From the NCBI GenBank assembly GCA_030248065.1, contig JASAMV010002757.1, forward strand, positions 47,303-111,302: a DNA stretch of 64,000 bases, read 5' to 3'. The stretch comes from Rhynchonema sp. JSB1_4 (Eukaryota > Nematoda > Chromadorea > Monhysterida > Xyalidae). Made by a program: the position numbers and the translations under genes. A model generated the notes under the pieces. The model made no database searches and had not been told where the DNA came from. It was given only the letters and a program-made list of their open reading frames with translations. This document shows, piece after piece, positions 1 to 13,148 of this stretch (its first letter is position 1; each line of letters opens with the position of its first letter).

Positions 1-590
1 TTTTTAGCAAACATCTCACTGCTAAAAACCGGACACGGTATAATTTCAATCCCGTAATGGGCGAAAAATGTGTTCTCAACGCGGGATTTTAAAGTCGCAG
101 CCTTGCCGTTGCATCCAAATCTTGAAAGCAAACAGTTTGAGCTGCACGAAATTTGTTTTATGTAGTTTTGTGCTCTCAGTTAAATAGTCCCCGTTATGGT
201 ATATTGTCTGAGTCTGGAGAGGCATTAGTTAGTTTGAAGGCAATATTTGTTAGAAACCATAACCCCCTAACATGCCTGCCCCGGGCGACCTCCATTCCAA
301 GCCACCTGGTCCTAAGAAAATTTTTCTATTTTCTGTTTTTTTTTTTTTTATATCATCCGAAACCCACCCATGCGAAATTTTTCTCTTCGTCCGTTTCCAT
401 GCGGGGCGGTACATGATGTAACCGCTTTGTGCTCCACGACACGGGATTTTAATTGCCGAGCCAAACCATAATTCCTGAACAGAACCCTAAGATTTAGCCT
501 GAAACTAAATAAACAATGCCTAAAGTTACGCCTGAGACCCAGCCGGAAGCCTAAGTATGGAGCCTAAACCTAAAATGTCTTCAACTGCAG
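1..590. other. No coding sequence recognised (upstream intron of the KASH gene)
   Basis: Ends in an acceptor (tgcag at 586-590). Bases 480-580 contain degenerate CCTAAG/GCCTAA words that recur elsewhere in the window. No earlier exon could be supported. Confidence 0.5.
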
Positions 591-3500
591 GCCTCCTCTT
601 CCTTCACCCCGCGTCACCACATCATGTCCGCATTGTCCGCGCGTCACGAGCGTCTATTGGGTCAGGCGCACACTCTGCAAACACTCGCACCCGAACTGTA
701 TTCTGACATCGACTATCGATTGCAATTGCTCAACACAATCATACAACAGGTGAAACATCACCAGGATGGACAGGACTCCGCTGTGGAGGGAGAGAATACG
801 GCGGCTGGAGCAAGTGCACAAGAGGATAATGGTTGGTGGAATGGGCTCGTTGATTTGGACAAGGTTGAGTGGCGTAATTCTAGCTTGGGGAGCCTAGCTC
901 TAATTTGAAAGCCTGAGCGGGTCCTTGGAATATGCTTACCTTCCTAGCCAGCACTGGAACAGACTCGGTCAAGCGACAAGCTTGAAGAAATTTGACATTT
1001 CGATCCCCCAGGGCCATAAATGGTCGGTCGTATTGGCTGACTGTATAGTCATCAACGAAAATCGTCAACTCTTTGGCAAGGCAGCCAGACCAACTGCATA
1101 GCAGCCCACAATTAGCAGAAATGTATATAATAAATTCAAACTACACCAACATGAGCTCGATTTCGCAGCTGGCAGAAGAACAGTGAAACATTCTGACGTG
1201 GCTGCTGATCTGGGAAATGTTACACGTTGAAGAATGCAAAATGGATCATGAGGATTTTCTCTTTCTATTCGTTTTGAATACACACCACGTTCGAAATCGG
1301 GCACGTGTTGGTGTAGTTTGCCTTTGCTTGACATTCGGCTGCATTGACAAGCAGCGTTGACAATGTCCGTTGACCACATGAATATAAGCCGGCATCTTCC
1401 AACAAACCAGCACACACGCCCCCAAGTGATCGTCAGTGCGATGATGCTTCCCATGTTTATGCGTGCTGGTGCATGACACAATTACAGCGCTGTTCAAATG
1501 CCAAAATCAAAATTGTTTCCCAATAACCACACCCTAATGCCAATGAAGAGCAAAACGACGACCCTGGCGCCTCGGTCTGTCTGCGAAAGCAGGGCGAAAC
1601 AGACCAACATCACTGCTCTCAGCACATTGTGACTTCACGATGTGCGCTGCTTGTAGTGGCTCTCTGCCCTCGCTATGCACAGATGTGAAACTCTGTTTAT
1701 GAGTTTGCACGCAGTGATGTTACAGCACCAGCAATAAGATCTGCTGGTGGGGCTTCTTGGAGGCAAATTTGCCAGAGGCGTTCGCACCGACGAGCCCTGG
1801 CGCTTCGGTCTGTCTGCGAAAGCACGGCGAAACAGACCAACATTACTGCACTCAATCGCTGTCAAATATCAACATTCCAATCTGATGTTTCACGCTCACA
1901 ATAAATGCAGGTGCCAACGGTTCGACGATCAACGACTTGCGCTACTGGCTGTCGTGCATAGATGTCCAGCTGGCTGATGTGGAAGGACACGATATGCAAT
2001 GCGTGGAGGATGACTTGTTGATGCAGTTGAAGGACACACAACAGGTATGGGATTGACTGCATTGTTTGGCTTAGGCTAATGCTGTCAACGCACCTGGTTT
2101 GCCATGCAACATGCATTCATTCTTATGCACTCATTCACACAACAGCCGCATTAGAGTAACCCATTAGGGTCACCAAGTCACAGCTGTGGAGCCTCAATTC
2201 TGCGGAATGCCTTTACTCCTTTGGACGATTTGCTCTTCCCGTGAACGGGAAAATGTTCATATCATGCGAATTGTCAATGTTCGTGCGGTACTTTCTAAAA
2301 GTTTTCGTCACTTTTTTTTTGTTTTCACTGTTCTGTCCCAGCACCCAAACTCTTGACGCGCGTATAACAAACTACACAAGTCGTTTTTCCTTCCCGAAAA
2401 ATCGGCGAAAACAAAGTTGTGAAAGAGAGACTTCTACTGAATCTGCTAAGTTTCACACTGTGTCACGTCACCAAGCCTTCCTTGATAGCAAAATGCCCTT
2501 CACCCCTACCCAATGGGCTGGGGTAGTCCACGAGAGTCCATGAAATTAATTTCGCGTTTTTCATGAAAATGTGGTTAACGTCAAGGCCACTTTCAATATT
2601 TCATTGAACACATTTCGCGTTTGGGCACTCACCTCTCTCTATTGTCGTGATGTCATCCTTGGTGATCTGACAAAGACCACATTGAGTAGCATGAGACAAG
2701 TTAATCTGTTCCGGTTCCAATGGATCCATCAGACAGAACCGGAACCGAGACCGAGAACTTGGATATCCTGGAGGAGAAAACGTCGGTGATAATTCTGCCA
2801 AGCCCCGGCGTCCGAAAATGACCTTCAGTAACTCAATTCAACCGGTCTATCTACGTGACCGCGCGCAATGCGCGAAAATTTCTCTATTTTGCGACCTCGA
2901 GAGCAAATTTCCACAGTATTCATTCTGATATGCATTATTTATTCACTTTTCACTTTGTGTTTGTGCAAGCCATCAAAACCACACCCTTCTTTGACTTGTT
3001 CAAGAGTGACCAAACCAAACTCTTGCACTGTATTCTTATTTTGAGTTTGTTTGCTCTGCTGGGCCAGGAAAGTTGATGTGCATAAGTTTCAATGTTGAGA
3101 TGGTCTGCGATAAATTTTACTTTGTGAATGAAGGTAAAACTGATTATTATGGCGGATAACGCTTCATTTTACCTTAGTCTAATATTTTATGCAATTTGCG
3201 ACCCAACAACTGAATTTCCATTTCAAACTGACCGGTGTCACAACTGGAGTTTGGCTTTACCTTTGTAACCAATTTGTCTTTTTGTTGACAAAACCATCCT
3301 GTTATGCTTGCATGTTTATGATTTCATCCACATGGAACAAAAAAATTTAATATAATGTTGACTTTATATATTTCTTTCTTGTCGCATATTTATGCGAAAA
3401 TCGCGTGGCTTTGGATGCGAAACTATTTCAAACGTTCTTGGAGTTGAAAGGTTTCAGGCCTTCGGCTGTGTTTAGATGAACTTTTTAGACGGGCAGATAA

Positions 3501-6500
3501 ACTGGGCTAGGGCTTTGGCATCTACAGGCTGAATTTTCTGATATAAAATCCTGATAGTTTTTTGCAAGCTTTGCCCCTTGCGCGAAGACCAATTGAATCG
3601 CAATATCTCGGGTGAAAATTGGAAAATCGTGGTTTTCTGTATTTTTGTTCACCAGAAGATTTTTTGATCATTTATTTACAATTGGTTCCACGCATTCCTG
3701 GGTTTTTCCGAAAGAGTTTCCACCATGCAGCGCCAAAAAATTAATTTACCAATATGTGTAGCGGTCAGAAACGAAAAAATAGTCTCATGTTTGTTATTCG
3801 AAGAAAGTGAAATTAATTTCCTCGTTCCCCCAAACTCGAATAATTTGCCCAACCTGTCGCTTCTAATTCAATTACCGCAGTAAATTTAGATCTAGCTCTT
3901 ATTATCAGTGGGTACAGTAGATGTATTACGATGCAAACTTCAGATTTTGAACCCATCAAATTGAACACCATCTTTGATTTCTTCTCATTTCAACATTATG
4001 TCTCCATGTCAGTTTTGATTTGTGTCTTTCACGTCTGCATTTGTGGTTCTGTTACGGTTTGCGCTGCTTTTTGTTTAATTTCTCTCCACATGAATCAAAA
4101 TTGAGATTTTTTCCGATTTTTTTTACTTATTCGTCTGAAAATATGTTTGTTTTGCGAATTTTCCACACTTTCAGTCTTGTAGACCAAAACTAAGTCCAAA
4201 TGAAAGTTGAAACGCACAGTTCTGATGAGTCCAGCAAAGCGCGACCTTTTATTGCACATTTCGGCCCTTTTGAACTGTGAAAACTTTTATCAAAATTATG
4301 AAATTTCCCTCTGTTGACCTAATTTTATTGGAATCTCCGTTTCGTGGGGGCAGTCCGACCTTATAAAGCAAATAAACGAATTGTTGGGAATTATTGGGTG
4401 TTCTTCAAATTTATCCACTTTCGACGCATGGAGACACCTGTGTAGACACAGGTGTCTCCATGTACCCAACTATTGAAACATCGCTTTGTAAATGGATTAC
4501 ATATGTGTTTACACGTTTTACGCGCATCTGAAAATCGATTTGTCTGCGATAATATATAATACGGGCGTAAAATCTGTCCATTGTCAGATTTTGATAATGA
4601 GTCTCGCTACAATTTGTGGGTGCCGCTAGTTTGTACGGCTGCCCTCAAAGCCATTAGAACATGACAATTACCCAATTTACAGTCGTTGTGTACTTTTCAG
4701 TCTGCTGGCCCGTGTTGCAACTGCAACAACATGCAATGTTTGTGTTACCAGCAATGTCCATTTGGTCACTTTGCGAGCGTAGACACCTTTCTCTTCTTGG
4801 GCGCATTTTATACGTGTCCACACGTGTACCCCCTTGACACACACATGATACCGAAAAATATCTAATGTTGTCACAACTTTCCTTTTCCCATGAAAATACA
4901 GACATGACACAACATCTTTTGTTGCAACACTTATTTAGGCCCGTTTTGAATACAAGGTTCCCTAATACGGTTTTTGCAACATGTCAACTTACACATTTTT
5001 TGGTCACCTTGTCCGTCCAAACCTTGTGAAAATGCTGGCGTTATTACACTTTTGTGGTGAGCGGGTTGTAAAGAAAAACTAATGTTATTAAGATTTTGAC
5101 TTTTTCCACAATTCAATTACCGCTGCGCAGCTATTTTATAACCTTGGTCTGTTACATCTAGTTTCGCAAATTTCCCTCACATTTTCTTTGCCGCTTGAAT
5201 AAGTTAGCCATCGCAAAATATTTTTAGGCATTTCATTTTCCAGCTCTGAGACCATTTTTATTTTTGTTTTTTTTCTCTGAAACTTGTGGAGGAACGCATT
5301 GCCAAAAAGACGGCCAATTTAATTTCGCAATCGTCTTTCGAGGCAATTTTGTGCTTCCTCTGCTCCGCGCTTTCTTTGTTTGTCATTTTATCTGGCACCT
5401 TTCTATTATTATTCATTGAGTTTTGTGCTGTAATTTCATAGGTGCCCCATGTCTGCTCAGTAGACAGTGGGTAGACGTGTGGAGACACTAGTGTAGACAC
5501 ATACACACTCACGGTACCCACCAAACGAAACACCAGCCAGCACACACGACTTCTGTTCAAATCTGTCACTCTTCATTATTATTTACGTCAACTTGACGTA
5601 TAGCACAAAGATACGCTCGTTTCGCGTAAGAAAGTTCCCCCAAATGAATAGCCTAATGCTTCCCCATGCCTGAAAATGTATCAGATAACACCTTCCTCTG
5701 TGAGTGCTGCTAAAGCTTTTGTTCAGTTTTTGAGTCGGTTTATGCCCGCTTGTTTAGTTCTTAAGTACCTTGTTTCGGTTCAAGTAAGCATAGCGTGACA
5801 TCTAGAACCCCGGACCGGACGCAAAAGCAAAAAAGGTGGACACTTTTGAGAATTCTTGCCTAACTTTCAATCTGCTACTTTTTAGCATAAATTTTGATGG
5901 AAAACGTACAAACAAGAGCACTAAGCTAAAAATTCGGAACTTTATAAAACCTGAACTTCATTTGTAAACCCGAGGTACATAATATTTCAAGTCTTACCCA
6001 ACCAAAACGACAATAAACGGAGCAATTGTTACCGCGAGTTTATTACACGCGGCTACCGCACCGTATGTAGCAACACCAAAACTTTTGGCGCCACATGTCT
6101 GTCGTTGTGGGCAATTGCACTCGAAGAATTTATGTGCCAGAGTTCATATCTGGATAGGTGCATCCTGAGACCATTATAGATGTCCAAATTCATGCGTACC
6201 ATGCTTGTCTTCCACTTTCTGTCTCAGACCAACCTACTAAATACTATTTTGTTCAGTACCCATCATCTGGAACTGTTACCTCTTGGGTAACTTTTCTTCT
6301 CGCACTAAACGACATTTATTAGATAAGTTCTCGCGTTTGTACATATGTCCGAAGAGGCGGCACGTCAAGCCAGCCACGGGAGACTTGCGATGCGCCCCCA
6401 GGTTTGAGGTGCGCACCTTTGTCTACCTTGCCGAGACCCTTTTTGTAACAAAGCGATATGTTACCCGTCGGCCTGCAACTTGCAACGTTACATCATTGTA

Positions 6501-9500
6501 AAGCTGCAAGGTACTTTACTTTTGTTCGGCTGTTTGATGGTCGTAAATAATCGTGCGCCAAACAACCTTTGCTGGCCCGAGGGTCAGGGGTTAGAGCAAA
6601 GATTCTAGTTAGTTGGGTACACCCAGCTCTGTGTCTGCTCGGGAGACACGAAACCCCACTCACCACACCGAAAGAATCTAAAATAGAACCTTGTGTAACT
6701 AACTTTTTGTGTAAAAAGCCTAAGCTTTACGAATGAAGCGACATTACCGACAGAAGCTCGAGTCCTGTTATCATGTTTCATTTCAATGTTTTTGAGCTTT
6801 ACGTCTGGCGCTGATGTTTTTTTTCGCGTTTTGATAAATTAGTACTGCGGTTCTTTGTCCGTCATTTCTCTCAGATGGTTTGCGTTGATTTTTCTTGGCA
6901 CTTGTCATAAATTTCCCGCGTGCTTCCGTAAGATGCACTGCCTCTACATTTTTGTTCAAATATTTTACACTTTTGGTGTAAAATATCAAAACTGGACCGC
7001 CATCTCAAGCCGGCAAGCAAATTGTCAGAAGCTTACGAACATACGTATCTTTCTAATTCACGCCAAAATATTATTTACACTCAGCCTGCAGCGCGGAAAC
7101 ATTAAAAGATTCACCGTATCACCATGGACTGTTCATTTAGTGTTATCAAAGGGCGCATTGATCCCAAAAGTGTGATTTATGGCAAATCATCCTAATAAGC
7201 GGTTAGATCGAATCATTATTTCACCATACGTGTCTAATTTGTTGGGTTTCAAGTGTTCAAATAATCAGGCATTGTCGCTCATGGTGCCCGTAAACTGGCC
7301 ATGTATGCCGACAAACGTGTTTCAGGGGGTACGCCAGACGCTGCACTATGATCTTGCAGGGTCATTTATGATAGATGGTACTGTTTTACCAGTGCACATG
7401 CATGATAACCCCACGCTTGTTGGTATTATAGATTGCATTTGCACTCCCAGTTTAGTGTCCAAGATGATACAGTTTTTGTCAGCCTTACATCGGACCACAA
7501 ACCAGCAAGAGCCATGTTGGGGTCATTGCTTTTGGGCATGTAGTACTGGACTGAATTAGTTGCACTTCTTGGATTACCGCAAATAATGCATATGTATATG
7601 TGTATAAGTACGCAGTGGTTGGAATATTTCTTGGGCCCATCTGTCTGCCCGGCAGGCAAGTCTACACACGCACCCCGTAGACTGCCCCAACAAATGACCA
7701 TGTATGGCTTGTTGCCTAATCCAACCTCAAGGTCATGGTTATGATACGTAACGGTGTTACCAATCTTGTTCGTTTACTTTGTGTATGACATTCGTATAAT
7801 AAATAACTTGCACATAGCCTGTCCCTGGGAGATAATTGATTGAAAACAAAACTTACCTACATAACGTGTCGTTTGTTTATGTTTACACGTTCCGCTTGTT
7901 TGGAATATCTATGTACAATCAGGTTCACCGACACCTTGCAACCGGCAGCGGGTCACGTTTGGTCTTAGGCTTAGGCTCACACTAAAGCACAGGAGTACAG
8001 GTTTGGTCAGCTTGCACCTTAGAGGGCTGTCTCGCAGTGGCTGATCCAGCCTTTGGCCAAGGGAGAGGCCAAATCCAAAAAGTCATTTTTATCTAGTGCA
8101 GGTCTACTTTTGAAAAAGTCATTTTTATCTAGTGCTTGTTTAGAATTTCGCGCTTTTTACACCAAAATCACACATTCTTGGCACTTTTTGGCTCCTTTTT
8201 CCTTCTTCCTTCCAAAACGGTGCCCCTTCAGGGGCCACATGGACCAAAGGGGGCCATGGCCCCTGTGGCCCTCTGGATCCGCCCTTGCAGCCTCGACCTG
8301 TTTTTAATGCATGTACATAGGATACCTGGTGCACCAGGTTATCACGAGGCTTTAAAAAGCACCGCTCTGGCTGTGGCCAGATGTGTATAAATTAACTCGG
8401 AAGAGCAGCAACGTAAATGCGGACACATTTCAATTAATAATCAATAATTGTTCGCTGTGTTTTATTTCCAATCAATCAATATTAAGCAATCGATAGCCAC
8501 TCAAATTTGATCAGCTTGCTGCGAATAATGAGCGGTGCCCGTCTTTCATTCATGGTATTTGTCCAAGCATCTGTCACTAACCAGTTCCCTGTTTGGGCCG
8601 AGGTTCCGGTAATTGTCCCAGTACCAGTTCGGGACCTGAACCGTAATTTTCAATGGATAGAGCATATTGCGTGTTGCGGCAAAGTCAATAAAGACATCAG
8701 TATATACCTAATGTATGTAATGTGGATGCTTGGTGTTTGCTCATACGCTCTCAAATTACCAGAATGACCGCAGTCTTGTTCTAAATTTGGCCAGATCCCA
8801 ATAGTATAAATGTTCGTGTTTATGTACATATATTTTGTGTGCATGCAAGCGCTCTTCCCAGCTTGCTCAGTTGTTCAAATATTCGATACAGTAATTTCAT
8901 GCCAGTATTTCTGTTACGTTTTCACGTTATTTGGAAAATCGACAGTTTTCTTTCTGGTTTGGTGACTTAATCTAGTGTACATCTGTTTTAGCAGATCTGC
9001 ATCAAATGTTAACCCATTAAGCGACAACACCACACAGCCTCTCTCTGATTTGTGACCGTGAGGTCAATGCACCAATGCCCTAAATACCATAAATGTCTAG
9101 TCCTTCAAATTATGTGCAATTCCAATTTTCGCCCTCAATTTAGCCCCATATCTAGAGACAGCTTTGATTTAGAGTCGACCATAATTCCTAATAGCGCGCA
9201 GGTAATGGCAGTGCAACAGCTGCATGGGCGTCGCGTCGCGTCCATGTTCCGGTAATTAGGCGTGGGCAAAATTTGAATTTTGAATTTGTTGGGCACGGTT
9301 ATTGGGCTGGGGCTGGAACCAGAAACACACCCACCAGACCTTAAAACGTGCTGCAGTATCGAATTTTGTTGTTTTTTATATTGCTGACTACATTATAAGG
9401 CGGGGCGGGCTTGAATAAATGGTCAAATTGATATCAATCGTAAATTACCGCTATATGTTGGTGTGTAATACGTACATCCAGGCGTCACGTCGATTTATTA

Positions 9501-12500
9501 CAAGGTCCAGTTTTTTTTTTATTTCAGTCCTTGATTGATTTATTATCTGAAATTCACTGATTTCGTTGTTGAATGCCGTAGTTTTTTAGAAGCTGTGATT
9601 TTTTTTTATTTTGCTTCACGCAGCAAAAATCCATTGTACAGTTATTTGTTATTTTTCGCTTTTATTTTTTCTAGAGTTTCGATTCATGGTAAAAAACCAA
9701 TTTTTTTGGTATTTTTGTCCATTTTTGCGTTTAAAAAATTGTCTGAAACTGCATAGCAGAATGCTCTGCGGTTTGTCCTTTACTTACGCTCAATTTTACC
9801 TTAAGATTTCTGACTGATTCCCAAATGGCTAAATAACGCATAAGAGTGATGGATGTTTTTCTCAGCACACCAGAGCCATTATAAATTGCGGATAATGGGC
9901 CTCATACTTTTCGCACTTATAGTTTTTCGCCCCCAAGGTTATACCTTACCGCGCCACGCACGAAAAATTACTCGATGCCAAATATGGATAAAAATGTGGT
10001 AAACACTTGCGCGAAATATTGTTTTCTCGACCTCTTGAAGCATTTTCTGCACTTCATCATATCTTTTCTTAAGGCTCTTTTTCACGCACGGGATATCTAA
10101 TCTCATAAATTATAAATCTTTTCTAAAATGACCATTAGGTTTACATCGATAAGTTGGTTGTATTTTCGAAATATTTTCGAGTATACTGCACTAAGCAGCG
10201 CGATTTTCAATATAGAAACTTGCGCAATTCTTTTGAGACTACCGCCAATTTCCCTTGCGTAATAAAAAGGTGGTTTGATAAAGTGCGCATCGTTTTGAAT
10301 TTACGATTAGGCAAATGCAGTCAGGCACCTTGTTCAGGGTATATGTATGTACCTTAAAATGCGGTATTATCTATGCCTTAAAGTGCGGCATTATCAAAAA
10401 TGTGGCGGGGTCAAAATCAGAGAGCTGTCAAATCGAATGAAATGTATCACGTTTCAACCTCAATTTTCCAACAATGCCACCTTTGTATCCGCGTATTGTC
10501 AACTGGCTTGTTTAGAAATCAAATACGCGTTTATAGCCGCGTACTCAAACCAGATTTAAATGCTGCCCGTTTTTAAATTCAGGGACGTTTTGTCGGTTTC
10601 AGGGGTTTGATTGTCTCACCTTGTACATTTTCCGTACCCAATAATCAGAAAGGTCTCATTTCACCATAAAACTCGTTGTAGTAATACTATTTTACTATAT
10701 CAATTATTCTATTTGTGGCCAGCATGGTTTCGGTCTGTAAAAATCAGCAAATTGGAGGTTCTGAAAAAAATCTCGAAATTATTACGCGCCCCATCAAAAA
10801 TTAGGTGCTCGTGTTTGTTTGCGCAAGGCAGGGCCGGTCATCTGGAACTAACACGGTGATGTTAGACTCACACGCTGTTTTTTTGGAAACAAACCACATG
10901 CTTTTTGTTGAACCGCTCGTTCCACAAAAATGTGAAATTCACTCTTATTTGTGAGACCAAGACAATGTTTGGTGACAAAATTGGTGGTACATACGTATAA
11001 GACGATAATGCCTAGCTCACCTACAAACCAATGCGTGCGCCATGCAGCCATATATTCCCTGAGAAGTTTTCTGTGATTTTGAATCACACACATTCGCAGA
11101 AAGTGTGAAATTCGAAACCAAACACTTTCTTATTGTTTTGAACTTATAATGGTGTATTATTTGTGCCCAAGACAACGGTGTTATTCTGGCAGAGGCTGGT
11201 TTGTGCCAGCATGCCCGTAAAAAATGTCATTCGTATGCGTACCCATTGCATCGTGCGCACAGAAAACTGTAAAAAACATGCCTTTGGTGCAAACCACGCG
11301 GACAATCCATCGATCAAATTCGATGTCCGAAGAAGCGTGATACAAACCAAAAACAGATTTTTTCAATCTGTTGTTCCTCCAGCCATTCAGACACACGAAC
11401 AAAGCTGCATTCAATCAAAAATTGCCGGTTTTCCTCTGTTGGTTATGTTCCTTTTTTCGCATGACCGTTTCGTATTCCCGCATATATCTCGTCTGATTTT
11501 TCGAGGCCCGTTTTTTTAATCATGTTTGCATATCATATCAGCAAGTGCCATAAAATGCAAAATACACCTTTTTATCGTAAAATTTGCATGAAATATTTTT
11601 TCCTTAGCTGCTCCATCATGTGAAAAACCGGTATACTTATGATCCCACAAAGCTTATCATATCTGTACAATCACAATGCATTATTGGCCCATTGGGAACT
11701 TTTTGTTAGCAAACATTCATAAGATCTGATCGTAAAATATGAATGAGCAAATAACAATAAAATTGTCAGTTTAGCCAATTTTTTGCATATGTTTTGGTCA
11801 AAAAGTCCTGGCTCCACTCTGACGTTTCAATATTGTGTAGATTAGATCTTGTCCATTGCAGTAGTTCTTTTATTTCTACTCCGTGTCAGTAAAAAAGTTG
11901 AATATAAATTATGGATCCGTCTAGACCGTTTTGTTCATTTCAAATCCCACGCTGCTATCGTATAAGGAACTAAATGTGCTTCATGCGTTGCCAACCCTAA
12001 TTTTGCGAAATTAGCGCGACGCGACTATGTATTTGAACTTGCCAATTTGAAACTAATGAACCAGCAAGATGACGAGATAAGGTGCCTAAAAGTCCAAGCC
12101 TAACTTTGCAGTTGTGATAAATAGTTTGATGCTGTGAGACCCGATTCAGACTCAGAAAGTTTAGCTGCTTCACCATGATTGCGTTCCCACATTACTGTAC
12201 CTTGTATTTTACAACCAATTGTTTACTTAATTCCAGACAATCCAACGTCAAATTGAACGCGACGGAAAACGTCTGGTGTCCAAATCACAACCAAACAGTC
12301 GTGCCTGCAAACACAACAGACAACACACGCGTGCCCAACGTTGTCACGCTACACTGGTCAATCGGTAAGTGATGACCTTATTATGTCATAACTTTTTTTT
12401 GTTGTGAGCTTGTTTTTATTTTTTACCTTGGACCAGCGCAGTGTGTTTCAAATTTGGAGATGGATTGGATCTGCCGCGCAAAACTACATTTATAGTTTCG

Positions 12501-13148
12501 GAGTTTGTGGGGATCTTAGCAGAGGCCTTCTATTTTGACCAGCGTAAAAATGGATCACTGTCGAAATCGAAATGACTGATATCGGTAACATATACTACCG
12601 GGGAATGCCAAAGGTCTCCTGGGGGCTTATTTGGGACACGCATTGGATTTGAGATCTTAAAATAAAAAAATCCGAAATAAGCCCCCAGGGGGTTCATTCG
12701 GAAAACTTCCGAGTAAATTCCCCAACTGGGGGCTTATTCGGAATATTGCTGCAGCACGAAACTGTATCCAATACCTTTCAAATAGTCAAATATCTGGCTT
12801 TCTTTCTTCTATAGTTTATAAACGGTGCAATTGTCTGCGTTCGGGCTACAATTTAGCTACAAAATTTCGGACCACTCAAACAGGCTTGTTAATGGGAAAA
12901 TTACACTGTTGAAGTTCTGGTTTTTTGTGTTTTGTGTGTAATGAAGTGCATTATACTAAACGTTCACTAGGTATCAAGAAAAAATATCTTTTTTCCAAAA
13001 TATGCCTCCTCGGGGGACTTATTTGGCATTCTAAGCCAAATTCACAATACTAAAGTCACACCCACTTTCCCACAGATGGCACGCGCTCTGGCTTCGTTCG
13101 CTCGAGTTGGCCTATCGCATTGACGAACAATATCAATTATTGAAAGCG
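591..13148 (+). CDS. KASH gene exons 1-4: spectrin-like repeat
   Basis: Four exons (591-831, 1911-2044, 12237-12364, 13076-13148) join into 192 residues. Exon 1 carries the helical DIDYRLQLLNTIIQQVKHH stretch. Exon 2 has LRYWLSCIDVQLADVE, a spectrin helix-A pattern, then LLMQLKDTQQ, which runs into exon 3 as IQRQIERDGKRLVSK (helix B). Exon 4 supplies RWHALWLRSLELAYRIDEQ, the helix-C W..L..RS pattern of nesprin repeats. Exon 1 could instead end at 863, but only a donor at 832 is in phase with the 1911 acceptor. The intron between exons 2 and 3 is about 10.2 kb. Confidence 0.8.

Larger units (their letters stand above)
2045..12236 (+). other. Large intron of the KASH gene (10.2 kb)
   Basis: Mostly AT-rich unique sequence without exon-like open stretches bounded by splice signals. 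It holds a 34-bp perfect palindrome (4428-4461), a short direct repeat near 8078-8135, and a 16-bp palindrome ACCTGGTGCACCAGGT near 8324. The longest ATG open frame is 7179-7559 (126 codons); it has no recognised domain and no phase support as an exon. Phase 0 on both sides means a missed phase-0 exon cannot be excluded. Confidence 0.55.

Noticed and set aside
841..863. Alternative end of KASH exon 1 at 863 (aag then gttgag)
   Set aside because: It gives phase 0, whereas the clear exon at 1911 needs phase 1. The donor at 832 satisfies this.
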